Source of the DNA: Listeria monocytogenes
GTDB lineage: Bacteria > Bacillota > Bacilli > Lactobacillales > Listeriaceae
DNA length: 64,000 bases
Direction of reading: 5' to 3'
Assembly (NCBI RefSeq): GCF_013282665.1
Contig: NZ_CP054041.1
Span: 496,001-560,000, forward strand
Under the pieces are notes generated by a model. The model searched no databases. It was not told the DNA's origin and saw nothing but the letters and a program-made list of their open reading frames with translations. Position 1 is the stretch's first letter. Each line of letters starts with the position of its first letter. This document shows, piece after piece, positions 16,740 through 24,411 of this stretch. The position numbers were made by a program, and so were the translations under genes.

Positions 16740-17389
16740 GATTCTGAAAACAAGATAGAGATATTTTTATCATAAAAATGTTGAATGACTGAGTGACATT
16801 TTTCAAATTCTTTCGCTTCTAAATGCGTTACTAAATCTTCTAAGGCCTGCGAGACATCCATCGTAAAAGCTTCGAAAAACAACTTTTCATTCTTTTCTTT
16901 CATATTTCGCAGTGTTTGACTCAATATATCGATATTTTTCTCCATTGCTGGCATTTCAGTATAGTGAATCATGCAAGCATAAAAGTTTTTCACGTGATTT
17001 ATAAATACATCTGTGTCTTGCTCTTTAGCAGCTAGTTTTATATAAACTAACTCCTTACGAAGGCATGTTGCGCATATTTCTGCATCTTGTTCTTGTAGTT
17101 TTTGTACTGCATAATTTAGATGAAAAAAAGCTAACTTTAATCGTGATTTTTCGCGATGCTCGGCTTCACTATTCACTGCGACTGAAAAACCGCTTTCTCC
17201 GATGTTCTTGCACACAATACCACTCTTATGTAAACAATGGAGCGCACTAAAAGCTACTCGTTTGCTGACTTGAAATCGTTTCATGATGTCTTCTATGTCC
17301 ACTTTCTCGCCATTTTCCAACGTATTGGCCATTATCTCATTCTTGATTTCTCCATAAATCGGATCTGCAACAAATCCACTTTTTTCCAT
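16724..17389 (-). CDS. GntR-like transcription regulator
   Basis: 221 residues. An N-terminal winged helix of the GntR kind (about 7-70: YGEIKNEIMANTLENGEKV then IMKRFQVSKRVAFSALHCLH) is followed by an all-helical region (about 85-215) like the FCD effector domain, but without an obvious metal-binding His set. ATG at 17389 is favoured by AGAGG 9 nt upstream; an alternative ATG lies 11 codons earlier. Its last codons and stop lie in the Rli47 terminator, so its mRNA 3' end overlaps that RNA antisense. Confidence 0.7.
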   Translation of the reverse strand: MEKSGFVADPIYGEIKNEIMANTLENGEKVDIEDIMKRFQVSKRVAFSALHCLHKSGIVCKNIGESGFSVAVNSEAEHREKSRLKLAFFHLNYAVQKLQEQDAEICATCLRKELVYIKLAAKEQDTDVFINHVKNFYACMIHYTEMPAMEKNIDILSQTLRNMKEKNEKLFFEAFTMDVSQALEDLVTHLEAKEFEKCHSVIQHFYDKNISILFSESKNPE

Positions 17390-17600
17390 AATTTGAACCT
17401 CTTTAATTTTTATTGCTTTCAATGTTATATTTTACACGAAAATTTTCTATTTAGATATGGCTTTTTCCGAAAAAATGTGTCCATTAAGTTACAAAACTAC
17501 TTGTTTTCACTTAGTAGATTTTAGTACTTGAAGTGAAAATCCACCAAATTGATGCTGCTTGGGCGGATGATATAACCTAAGCTTATTCAAAATCCCCATA

Positions 17601-17632
17601 TAAAAAGTAGCGCTATTAAGCCCTACTTTTTA
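17601..17632. terminator. Terminator of the EIIC-like gene
   Basis: TAAAAAGTAG/CTACTTTTTA, 10-bp stem with a 12-nt loop, just after the stop codon of the minus-strand gene. Confidence 0.7.
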
Positions 17633-17639
17633 AACTATT

Positions 17640-18656
17640 CTACTGCAACTCAATCGTTAAATCACCTGTTTTTAGGCGTTCCTTTTTAATAAGAATCGGT
17701 CTGACAACAAGTGCAATAACACCTGGCAAGACAACTGCTACCAAAATAAAAGCAGCAAGCGTGCTGAATCCGTAATTTGCTATTAAATAAAGTGGTGCAA
17801 CAAAGGCGCATAAACCGAGGCCTGCGACTTCACTTGCGGCTTGAATGTGGAATACCATCACACCAAGAGGTCCAGCAATTAGCGTTGTTAACAGAGGAAC
17901 TAACATCAAACTAGGCTTTCTAATAATATTCGGTGTTTGTAGTTTTGGTGTACAGATAAGTTGCGCAAAAAATGCACCCCAGTTGTTATCACGATAACTC
18001 AAAACTGCAAAAGATACAAATTGAACCGAGCAGCCTATCAATGCCGCAGCACTTGCTGTTGGATCAAGTTGAAGCGCAATCGCGAGCGCAGCAGATGAGG
18101 CCGGACTAAGAATAAGTAAACCAAACACAAAAGCAATAACCATCGATGAAAAGAGCGGCGAGCCACCAATCAATGAACTAATTCCAAGACTTACAGAAGC
18201 TAAAATAGGCGCCATAATCTTTGCAAACAAAATACCACTAAGCCCACCTGCTAAAAGTGAAACACCTGGAATCAAAATCATATCAAATTTCGTTTTCCCA
18301 GTAACTCTCTTCCCTGTCCAAACCGCCACAATAACAGCTAAAATAGCGCCAACCGGTTCTCCACTAGTAATACCCACGCCACCACCAGCCAAAGTCACTA
18401 CTGCCCCACCACCAATAACAGCAGATGCAGCCGCACTTATCGTCACGAGTGTATTTGCGTGCAAGCACATCGCAATTCCAACACCAATTCCCGGAATTAA
18501 CATCGTTTTGCCAATTGCACCAACTGTTACAAGAAATGAAATTCCTGTCATCTGTCCAATTGTCTGCAAAAGAAGCCCAATTCCAAGCGTTACAAGAACC
18601 GCATTCGCAATCCCCATAGAAGCCTTATAGGAACGATCTATAAAATATTCTTTCAT
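17640..18656 (-). CDS. PTS EIIC-like membrane protein
   Basis: 338-residue polytopic membrane protein, about ten helices, resembling the PTS_EIIC_2 family (GIGLLLQTIGQ near 25-35, GGGVGITSGEPVGAI near 91-105). No PTS IIA/IIB partner is present in the window, no phosphorylatable cysteine/histidine domain is attached, and the family has no proven substrate, so transport is an inference. ATG at 18656 preceded by GAAAGGGAGAAGC. Flanked by the LysR gene on the same strand, 68 nt upstream. Confidence 0.7.
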   Translation of the reverse strand: MKEYFIDRSYKASMGIANAVLVTLGIGLLLQTIGQMTGISFLVTVGAIGKTMLIPGIGVGIAMCLHANTLVTISAAASAVIGGGAVVTLAGGGVGITSGEPVGAILAVIVAVWTGKRVTGKTKFDMILIPGVSLLAGGLSGILFAKIMAPILASVSLGISSLIGGSPLFSSMVIAFVFGLLILSPASSAALAIALQLDPTASAAALIGCSVQFVSFAVLSYRDNNWGAFFAQLICTPKLQTPNIIRKPSLMLVPLLTTLIAGPLGVMVFHIQAASEVAGLGLCAFVAPLYLIANYGFSTLAAFILVAVVLPGVIALVVRPILIKKERLKTGDLTIELQ

Positions 18657-18724
18657 TGCTTCTCCCTTTCTAAAATGTATTCTTTCTCATTGTAATCACT
18701 AGCTTGTTAAAAAGCTAGTTTTAT

Positions 18725-19579
18725 TTACCGGTTTTCTTTTAAAAAGGTTAAAAAGGTTTCTGCAATTCGATTTTCTAGTCTTTGCTTATTTTTTAAAATG
18801 GAAAATTTTCGCATAAAACTCCCCGCTTCATTAAAAACGCGTAATTTCCCTTCTGCAATTTCTGTTTTAACGACACATCTAGAAATCACCGTATATCCCA
18901 TTCCCTCAAGCACCATTTGTTTGACCGCCATATTACTCCAAGCAACCACTTTTTCCGCGGCATTCCAGCCATTTGTACTCAATACATGATCCAAATATTC
19001 CCGTGTTCCAGAACCTTCTTCCCGCGCAATCCACGTAGCACCTTGCTTGATTGCCGCAAGTGAACCATCCGCCCGCCCGACAATGCACATTTCATCATTC
19101 GTAAAAGCATTTATCTCTAACTCTTTTTTACTCACTTGTCCTTCGATAAGCCCTGCATCCACTTGTAGCAACTCGACTTTATCAGCAATTTTTGCCGTGT
19201 TTTCAATGATTAGTTCAATAGTAATATCTGGATAACGCGCATGAAATTCAGCAATTAACGCTGGCAAATAATACTCTCCTATTGTGAAACTTGCGCCGAT
19301 TCGTAGTCGCCCTTTTAAATGATGATGATACAAACTGATTTCATCTTCTACTTGTTTATATAAGCCTTCTAATTGCTTAGCACGATGATAGAGCATTTCT
19401 CCCGTCACTGTTAAAACAAATTTTTTCGCTTGGCGATAAATCAGTTCTGTTTCATATCTCTCCTCTAGTTTCTTTAATTGTAATGAAACAGCTGGCTGAG
19501 AAATATGTAACTCTTCGGCAGCCTTCGTAAAACTTTGTAATTCTACTACTCTTATATACGTTCGTAATGCTTCATCCAT
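18725..19579 (-). CDS. LysR-family regulator (CysL/YeiE-like)
   Basis: 284 residues with the LysR HTH at the N-terminus (MDEALRTYIRVVELQSFTKA, ISQPAVSLQLKKLE, residues 1-40) and an effector domain with RLRIGASFTIGEYYLP (about 90-105). The ATG at 19579 has GGAGG 7 nt upstream; longer readings would add a spurious hydrophobic leader. Divergent from the YeiH-family gene at 19685 with 105 bp between. A LysR gene next to a yeiH gene is a recurring arrangement, so it probably controls that transporter. Confidence 0.85.
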   Translation of the reverse strand: MDEALRTYIRVVELQSFTKAAEELHISQPAVSLQLKKLEERYETELIYRQAKKFVLTVTGEMLYHRAKQLEGLYKQVEDEISLYHHHLKGRLRIGASFTIGEYYLPALIAEFHARYPDITIELIIENTAKIADKVELLQVDAGLIEGQVSKKELEINAFTNDEMCIVGRADGSLAAIKQGATWIAREEGSGTREYLDHVLSTNGWNAAEKVVAWSNMAVKQMVLEGMGYTVISRCVVKTEIAEGKLRVFNEAGSFMRKFSILKNKQRLENRIAETFLTFLKENR

Positions 19580-19684
19580 TAGATTACCTCCATAAATATT
19601 TCTTATCAATAATATAATTAATATAAATTTTACTAATAAAACTAGAAATGGTAAAGTAAAAGCATAGCAGAAAGGGGGATAAAT

Positions 19685-20692
19685 ATGAGTCAAGTTTTAT
19701 TTAAAACAAAAACATTTTGGTATGGTATCGCGCTCACATTTTGTATCGCTACCCTATCTTATTTTTTAGCGAAACTGCCATTTTTAATGATTCTAGGACA
19801 ACTTGTAACTGCCATATTAATTGGTATCATTATTCGTGCACTTTTTCCTGTTCCAGATAAATGGTTTACTGGGATTCAATTTTCAAATAAAGTTATTCTG
19901 CGTGCTGGGATTATTTTACTTGGTTTCCGCTTAAATTTAGTTGATATTTATGATGCTGGGTGGCGTGTATTCTTGATTGCTGCCCTATGTTTAAGTTTTG
20001 GTATTACCGTTGTTTACTTTTTAGCGAAACTTTTTGGAGTAGATAAAAAGCTGGCAATTCTCGTTGCTTGCGGAACTGGAATTTGCGGAGCGGCAGCGGT
20101 TGTGGCTATCTCTCCACAAGTAAAAGCAGATAACAACCAAACTGCTGTAGCAGCTACAATTATCGCGCTACTTGGGACTATTTTTACGATAGTTTATACG
20201 CTAATTTACCCAATTTTACCACTTGGTCCAGATGGATATGGTATTTTTGCGGGGGCTACGCTTCATGAGATTGCGCACGTTATTGCGGCGGCGGATCCCG
20301 GTGGTACTGCTGCTGTTGACATGGCCGTTATCGTCAAATTAACACGTGTGGCGCTGCTTGTTCCTGTCTGCTTCGTCGTTGCAAAAATGGTGAACGCTGG
20401 AACAAATAATCGCTTTTCCTGGGCCGAACTTCCTGTACCGTGGTTTATTTTCGGATTTTTAGCTACAAGTGCTATCAACAGTTTCGGCATCATTCCTGCG
20501 TCCATTACAAATTTCCTCGTTGTCTGTGCCTATTTCCTTATTGCTATGTCAATGGGCGGACTTGGACTAAATGTCCACTTGCCTTCTTTTGGAAAAATGG
20601 GCGGGAAGCCTTTTGTGGCAGCCTTTATCGGTTCTGTTTTACTTTCCGCTTTTGGGCTAATTTTAGTACTTTTGTTTCATTTAGCAGGTTAA
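19685..20692 (+). CDS. YeiH/UPF0324 family membrane transporter
   Basis: 335 residues, about ten transmembrane helices, of the YeiH (UPF0324) family of putative sulfate/sulfonate-related exporters. Visible features: [14 protein letters not shown] (about 68-81), [16 protein letters not shown] (about 132-147) and HEIAHVIAA (about 194-202). SD AAAGGGGGA before the ATG. The LysR regulator is divergent. Substrate not proven in the family. Confidence 0.82.
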   Translation: MSQVLFKTKTFWYGIALTFCIATLSYFLAKLPFLMILGQLVTAILIGIIIRALFPVPDKWFTGIQFSNKVILRAGIILLGFRLNLVDIYDAGWRVFLIAALCLSFGITVVYFLAKLFGVDKKLAILVACGTGICGAAAVVAISPQVKADNNQTAVAATIIALLGTIFTIVYTLIYPILPLGPDGYGIFAGATLHEIAHVIAAADPGGTAAVDMAVIVKLTRVALLVPVCFVVAKMVNAGTNNRFSWAELPVPWFIFGFLATSAINSFGIIPASITNFLVVCAYFLIAMSMGGLGLNVHLPSFGKMGGKPFVAAFIGSVLLSAFGLILVLLFHLAG

Positions 20693-20747
20693 GTTATCCT
20701 CGGCAACTCAAATTGTGATACAATAGCAAGCACGAGGTGACTATTAC

Positions 20748-21389
20748 ATGACGAAAGCAATTTGGATTTGCCGAGCTTTTTTACTCGGATATTTTCTTGT
20801 TTTGCATTTTACTGCAGACACGTATACTTTTTTAATTTTAAATGTCGGGCTTGCTTATATACCTTTTGAAATAGCTGTGTTTTTGACTAGAAAACCTCGC
20901 GTATGGTGGATTTTTTGGCCATTGGGTATTGTTTGGTTAGTATTTTTTCCAAATGCGCCTTATCTTCTAACTGACTTGTTACATTTAAAGCGCTTAGAGA
21001 TTTACGGAGCAGAAGGAATTCTTTCCACTTCACCATGGTTATGGCGCCACTTTACTTATATTGTCGTGGGTGTGTTCTTTGGATTATTTATCGGCTTTTG
21101 GTCCTTTGCAAAAATGCTTGCCGAAATAAGAAGACGATTTAATTGGACTAGTTGGTTAAGTTATCAATTGCTTTTGATTGGTTTAATCTTATTGTCTAGT
21201 TATGCCATTTATATTGGTCGTTTCTCGCGTCTACATTCTATTCATTTACTCACACAACCAATCGATTCCATCCAAATTATGTTTAGTGTTTTTCACTGGC
21301 CTTTCTGGAATTTTGTGTTTTACTTTTCGATTATCCAATATGTCATTTATACGCTGTTCAGTAGGTTTTCTAGCTCATTAGAAGACTAA
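20748..21389 (+). CDS. DUF1361 membrane protein
   Basis: 213 residues, six or seven hydrophobic helices, with the family motif FFPNAPYLLTDLLHL (about 66-80). Function of DUF1361 proteins is unknown. SD GAGGTGA 9 nt before the ATG. It follows yeiH by 55 nt and may share its transcript; it ends in a long perfect terminator. Confidence 0.75.
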   Translation: MTKAIWICRAFLLGYFLVLHFTADTYTFLILNVGLAYIPFEIAVFLTRKPRVWWIFWPLGIVWLVFFPNAPYLLTDLLHLKRLEIYGAEGILSTSPWLWRHFTYIVVGVFFGLFIGFWSFAKMLAEIRRRFNWTSWLSYQLLLIGLILLSSYAIYIGRFSRLHSIHLLTQPIDSIQIMFSVFHWPFWNFVFYFSIIQYVIYTLFSRFSSSLED

Positions 21390-21433
21390 AAAACGTTTGT
21401 ATTTAAGGAATTGCTTAAATACAAACGTTTTTT
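21388..21433. terminator. Bidirectional terminator, 20-bp perfect stem
   Basis: AAAAAACGTTTGTATTTAAG pairs without mismatch with CTTAAATACAAACGTTTTTT around a 6-nt loop, between two convergent genes. Confidence 0.93.
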
Positions 21434-21750
21434 TAATCGATATGGAGTTTGCTTCGTTCTGCTGAAAACCCTTGAGGATAGCGGCGTTTCAGCTTCTCAA
21501 TATTTAATTCGGCAACGGCTTCCATGCTTATATCCGCCCATTTAGCAATTTGCGATACATACCAAAGAACATCTCCTAGTTCTTTCGTTAACGCATCCTT
21601 ATCTAAATCGTGTCCATGAAAAGCATATTTCTTAATCAAATCAGCAACTTCACCGGCTTCTCCAGCTATACCAAGTCCGTAATTCGTCAATGCCTGTTCA
21701 TGTGTTGCTGCAGTTCTATTTGCTAAAATTTGGTACTCTTTAAAATCCAT
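21433..21750 (-). CDS. MazG-like NTP pyrophosphohydrolase
   Basis: 105 residues of the all-alpha NTP-PPase fold. The Mg-binding pattern is visible: GIAGEAGEVADLIKK (about 27-41, EExxE-type) and KELGDVLWYVSQIA (about 55-68, ExxD). Such proteins hydrolyse non-canonical or excess (d)NTPs to the monophosphate. SD AAGGAGGACA before the ATG. A second, only distantly similar MazG-like gene lies 0.4 kb upstream on the same strand. Confidence 0.82.
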   Translation of the reverse strand: MDFKEYQILANRTAATHEQALTNYGLGIAGEAGEVADLIKKYAFHGHDLDKDALTKELGDVLWYVSQIAKWADISMEAVAELNIEKLKRRYPQGFSAERSKLHID

Positions 21751-21948
21751 ATGTTGTCCTCCTTGCCTCTCTCACTTTCTTACTATAACAGATATTTTTT
21801 TTGCTTTGCAGTCTTGACTATTTTAGAATTATGCGAACTGATGCTCTATCAGTGTTTTTCATCTTTAAAAAGTTTTTCTCTTTAAAGTCTTATTTTTTTC
21901 TCGTCCTTCCTTTATAATAGAGATAAGATTTCTGAAAGGAGCTTTTAA

Positions 21949-22125
21949 ATGAAATTAGCTGGCTTAGTTATACTTCTGATTGGTTTAATTGGTTTTGGTT
22001 TTTCGTTTAGCATCACTGGACTTATCGGTTTTGGTGTTTGCATCATTTCTGTTATTTTAGTTGTTGCAGGAATTTTTGCAATGATTCGTTCCAAAAAACG
22101 CCGCAAACGCGCTTATTCCTATTAA
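21949..22125 (+). CDS. Small membrane protein, 58 residues
   Basis: Unrecognised. MKLAGLVILLIGLIGFGFSF begins a Gly/Ile/Leu-rich protein with two closely spaced hydrophobic segments (about 4-22 and 25-46) and a strongly basic tail (RSKKRRKRAYSY). SD GAAAGGAGC 7 nt before the ATG and a terminator directly after the stop support it as a real gene. Candidate -10 TATAAT at 21913-21918. Lies between two MazG-like genes on the opposite strand. Confidence 0.7.
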   Translation: MKLAGLVILLIGLIGFGFSFSITGLIGFGVCIISVILVVAGIFAMIRSKKRRKRAYSY

Positions 22126-22129
22126 AATT

Positions 22130-22170
22130 AAAAAGCAGCTTTACCAAGAAAATTGGTGAAAGCTGCTTTT
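22130..22170. terminator. Bidirectional terminator
   Basis: AAAAGCAGCTTT-CCAA and TTGG-AAAGCTGCTTTT form a long stem with a 5-nt loop between the 58-residue protein gene (+) and the MazG-like gene (-). Confidence 0.85.
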
Positions 22171-22171
22171 C

Positions 22172-22471
22172 TTATTTCTTCGGCCAAGTCCGCATTCGAT
22201 TCTCAGCTAGCTTCGATTTCACTAACTCTTCCCCATCCGCCCCCATACTTTCCGCAATTTGAAGCGCGTAAATCATCACATCAGCTACCTCTTTTAAAAT
22301 TTCTTCCCGGTTTTCTTTTAACGCTACTTCATCTGTCTTCCACTGAAAGCATTCCAGTAATTCGGATGCTTCAAGCGACAACGATATGGCTAAATCTTTT
22401 GGGTGATTATATTGTTCTAACCAATTTCGTTCTTTTAAAAAAGCAGTAATTTCATCTTGTAAATGTTTCAA
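22172..22471 (-). CDS. MazG-like (RS21-C6 type) nucleotide pyrophosphohydrolase
   Basis: 99 residues. The NTP-PPase motifs are LSLEASELLECFQW (about 31-44) and EEILKEVADVMIYAL (about 56-70); the WxxxxN and WPKK ends resemble the dCTPase/RS21-C6 group. The start is read as TTG at 22471 because AAAGGAG lies exactly 8 nt upstream; the upstream ATG at 22519 has no ribosome-binding site and would add 16 atypical residues. Likely nucleotide-pool cleaning enzyme; near the nrd operon but separated from it by a terminator. Confidence 0.8.
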   Translation of the reverse strand: MKHLQDEITAFLKERNWLEQYNHPKDLAISLSLEASELLECFQWKTDEVALKENREEILKEVADVMIYALQIAESMGADGEELVKSKLAENRMRTWPKK

Positions 22472-22502
22472 CGTTTTCGCTCCTTTAAATAAATTCAACA
22501 AA

Positions 22503-22546
22503 AAAGAGCAGTCCGTCACCTAATCATAAGGAAACTTCTGCTCTTT
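22503..22546 (-). terminator. Terminator of the nrd operon
   Basis: AAAGAGCAG/CTGCTCTTT, 9-bp stem with a 26-nt loop and T-run on the minus strand, immediately downstream of the thioredoxin-like gene. Confidence 0.75.
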
Positions 22547-22549
22547 CGA

Positions 22550-22876
22550 TTATGCGTTCAAAGAAATAGCTTCTTCAATTTTGTTTGGTGGAATAAATCC
22601 ATTTAAGCGATGGATTTCTTCGCCGCCTTTGTAAAGTACAAGCGTTGGTGTTTGTTGTACATCACGATCAAAAAAGAAATTTTCGCCCATTTCTTCTAAT
22701 TTTACTTTTAATACTTTGACTTTGCTTGCGATTTCAGAGTTTTTGAATTCAGCAAAAGAAAGATCAAGCATTTTACAATTAGGACAATTGTCTTTCCAGT
22801 AATCTACATATACTAATTCTTCCCCATTAATATGAGCTTGGAACTCTTCAGGTGTTTTAATTTCAATACTTGTCAT
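22550..22876 (-). CDS. Thioredoxin-like protein of the nrd operon
   Basis: 108-residue thioredoxin fold with active site CPNC (WKDNCPNCKML, about 30-40) and the cis-proline region QTPTLVLYKGG (about 77-87). CPNC differs from the usual CGPC. As last gene of nrdA-nrdB-flavodoxin-trx it is the likely electron donor for ribonucleotide reductase. Its ATG overlaps the flavodoxin stop (ATGA), and AAGGAG sits 9 nt upstream. Confidence 0.88.
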   Translation of the reverse strand: MTSIEIKTPEEFQAHINGEELVYVDYWKDNCPNCKMLDLSFAEFKNSEIASKVKVLKVKLEEMGENFFFDRDVQQTPTLVLYKGGEEIHRLNGFIPPNKIEEAISLNA

Positions 22877-23310
22877 TTGATTCCACTCCTTAGCGCTAAA
22901 ATTTTCTTGACCCAATTGTCTATGTCAGCCACATCTTGCTCGGTGTGTGGCATTTGTTCTATTTTTAAGGTTGGGTAGCTTGTTCCGAAATATTTTGCCA
23001 TTCGGTCGACAGCTCCGCAATAAAAATCCATACCCCATTGTGTTTCCCCAGTACCAAAAACGGCTACATTCTTGGGTTTTACGGCTAGTTCCGCGATAAA
23101 ATCTTTCATATCTGGCGGTGTTCTTCCGTAGTCGACTGTCCATGCCCCCAACACGTACAAGTCAAAATCCTCATCAAGCGGATACTCGGCTAAAGGAGAT
23201 ACGCGAAAGGACACAACTTCATGTCCTTCGCTTATCAATATCTCTTCAATTTCATCTGCCACCATTTTCGTATTACCGCTTAGAGAATCATAGGCTAACA
23301 AGATTCTCAT
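22873..23310 (-). CDS. Flavodoxin of the nrd operon
   Basis: 145-residue short-chain flavodoxin. FMN phosphate loop SLSGNTKMVA (about 9-18), then GAWTVDYGRTPPDM (about 55-68) and GTGETQWGMDFYCGAVDRM (about 86-104) as the isoalloxazine loops. Overlaps both neighbours by ATGA, so it is translated with NrdB. It may reduce or maintain the NrdB metallocofactor, a role like that of NrdI, but it is a flavodoxin proper rather than an NrdI by sequence. Confidence 0.87.
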   Translation of the reverse strand: MRILLAYDSLSGNTKMVADEIEEILISEGHEVVSFRVSPLAEYPLDEDFDLYVLGAWTVDYGRTPPDMKDFIAELAVKPKNVAVFGTGETQWGMDFYCGAVDRMAKYFGTSYPTLKIEQMPHTEQDVADIDNWVKKILALRSGIK

Positions 23311-24356
23311 AAATCGTCGAATCCGTTATCCATATTCGTTTTTTTATAGCTTGAATTGCGCATTTCGAAAAAGTCGGTTTTTGTTTCTGTAAAGTTGTCT
23401 GCATAAGCTTTAATCCATGTCATTGTGTTATCACTATGTCCTGGATAAAGTTCAGGAATACCAAGCATTCCTAGCATTTTGTTGGCACGATATTTCACGT
23501 AGTCAACCATTTCTTCCACATCAATACCTTCAATACCTTGTAGTACTTCTTCAGACCATTCTGTTTCAAGTTCAACTGCATGGCGGAAAGCATCATGCGT
23601 GTATTCTACTAGCTCATCTGTTTGTAATTCTGGATTTTCCCCAAGGATTGCCCGGATTACTTCAGATATAAATTTCGAGTGAGCTAATTCATCACGATTG
23701 ATAAAACTAATGATTTTTCCTGTTCCAGTCATTTTATTTTGACGAACTAGGTTGTAGAAGTAAGCAAAACCACTATAGAAATTAATTCCTTCTAAAATAG
23801 AAGATTGAATTAAAGCTTTAACAAGTGTTTCGCCTGTTTTGTTATTCATGAAATCATCATATGCGTCCATGATTGGCTCATTACGTTTGATGATTGTCGG
23901 ATGTGTTCTCGCAAGTTCAAATACACGATTTTGTTCTTGTAAATTTGTAATAGATGCAAGTACATAGGAATAACTTTCATTATGAATTACTTCTTGTTGC
24001 GCGATAATCGCTGCGTTTGCATGAACAGCTGGATCGGTAATGTATTCCGCAATGTTATAAATAAAACGTGTTTGCGGAGAATCCAGTGTTGCAAGTAAGC
24101 CAATAATTGCATCAAAAGCATATTTTTCTTGTTCTGAAAGAGCGGGGTATTGTTTTGCATCGCTTTTCATGTCTACTTCATCTGGAATCCAGTAGTTAGT
24201 AGAAAGTTCTTTATACGCACGGTAGAAAGAAGGATACGGGATGTCATTCCAATTTAAAATCCCACTTGTTTCTCCGTTTATGATTGAAGTAGAACGATTA
24301 GGAAATAAAGGTTCTAAAATTTTAATACGTGTAAGTTGTTCTTTTTGGTTAGCCAT
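23307..24356 (-). CDS. nrdB: Ribonucleotide reductase small subunit NrdB
   Basis: 349 residues, class I radical-generating subunit. Metal ligands by motif: D92 (LDSPQTR), E122 and H125 (QQEVIHNES), and radical Tyr129 seven residues after E122, spaced as in E. coli NrdB; later ligands in the ILEGINFYSGF and RDELAHSKF segments. It forms the holoenzyme with NrdA to make dNDPs aerobically. Follows nrdA by 55 nt. SD AAAGGGAGGG upstream of the ATG. Confidence 0.95.
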   Translation of the reverse strand: MANQKEQLTRIKILEPLFPNRSTSIINGETSGILNWNDIPYPSFYRAYKELSTNYWIPDEVDMKSDAKQYPALSEQEKYAFDAIIGLLATLDSPQTRFIYNIAEYITDPAVHANAAIIAQQEVIHNESYSYVLASITNLQEQNRVFELARTHPTIIKRNEPIMDAYDDFMNNKTGETLVKALIQSSILEGINFYSGFAYFYNLVRQNKMTGTGKIISFINRDELAHSKFISEVIRAILGENPELQTDELVEYTHDAFRHAVELETEWSEEVLQGIEGIDVEEMVDYVKYRANKMLGMLGIPELYPGHSDNTMTWIKAYADNFTETKTDFFEMRNSSYKKTNMDNGFDDL

Positions 24357-24411
24357 CTAGGCAAGCCCTCCCTTTCATTTTGTACTAAGTGTAAAGTATT
24401 TTAGAGATGTA

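Noticed and set aside
18698..18719. Hairpin ACTAGCTT/AAGCTAGT between the LysR and EIIC-like genes as terminator
   Set aside because: The T-run is on the plus strand, where no gene ends; on the coding strand it lacks one. Left as an unassigned hairpin.
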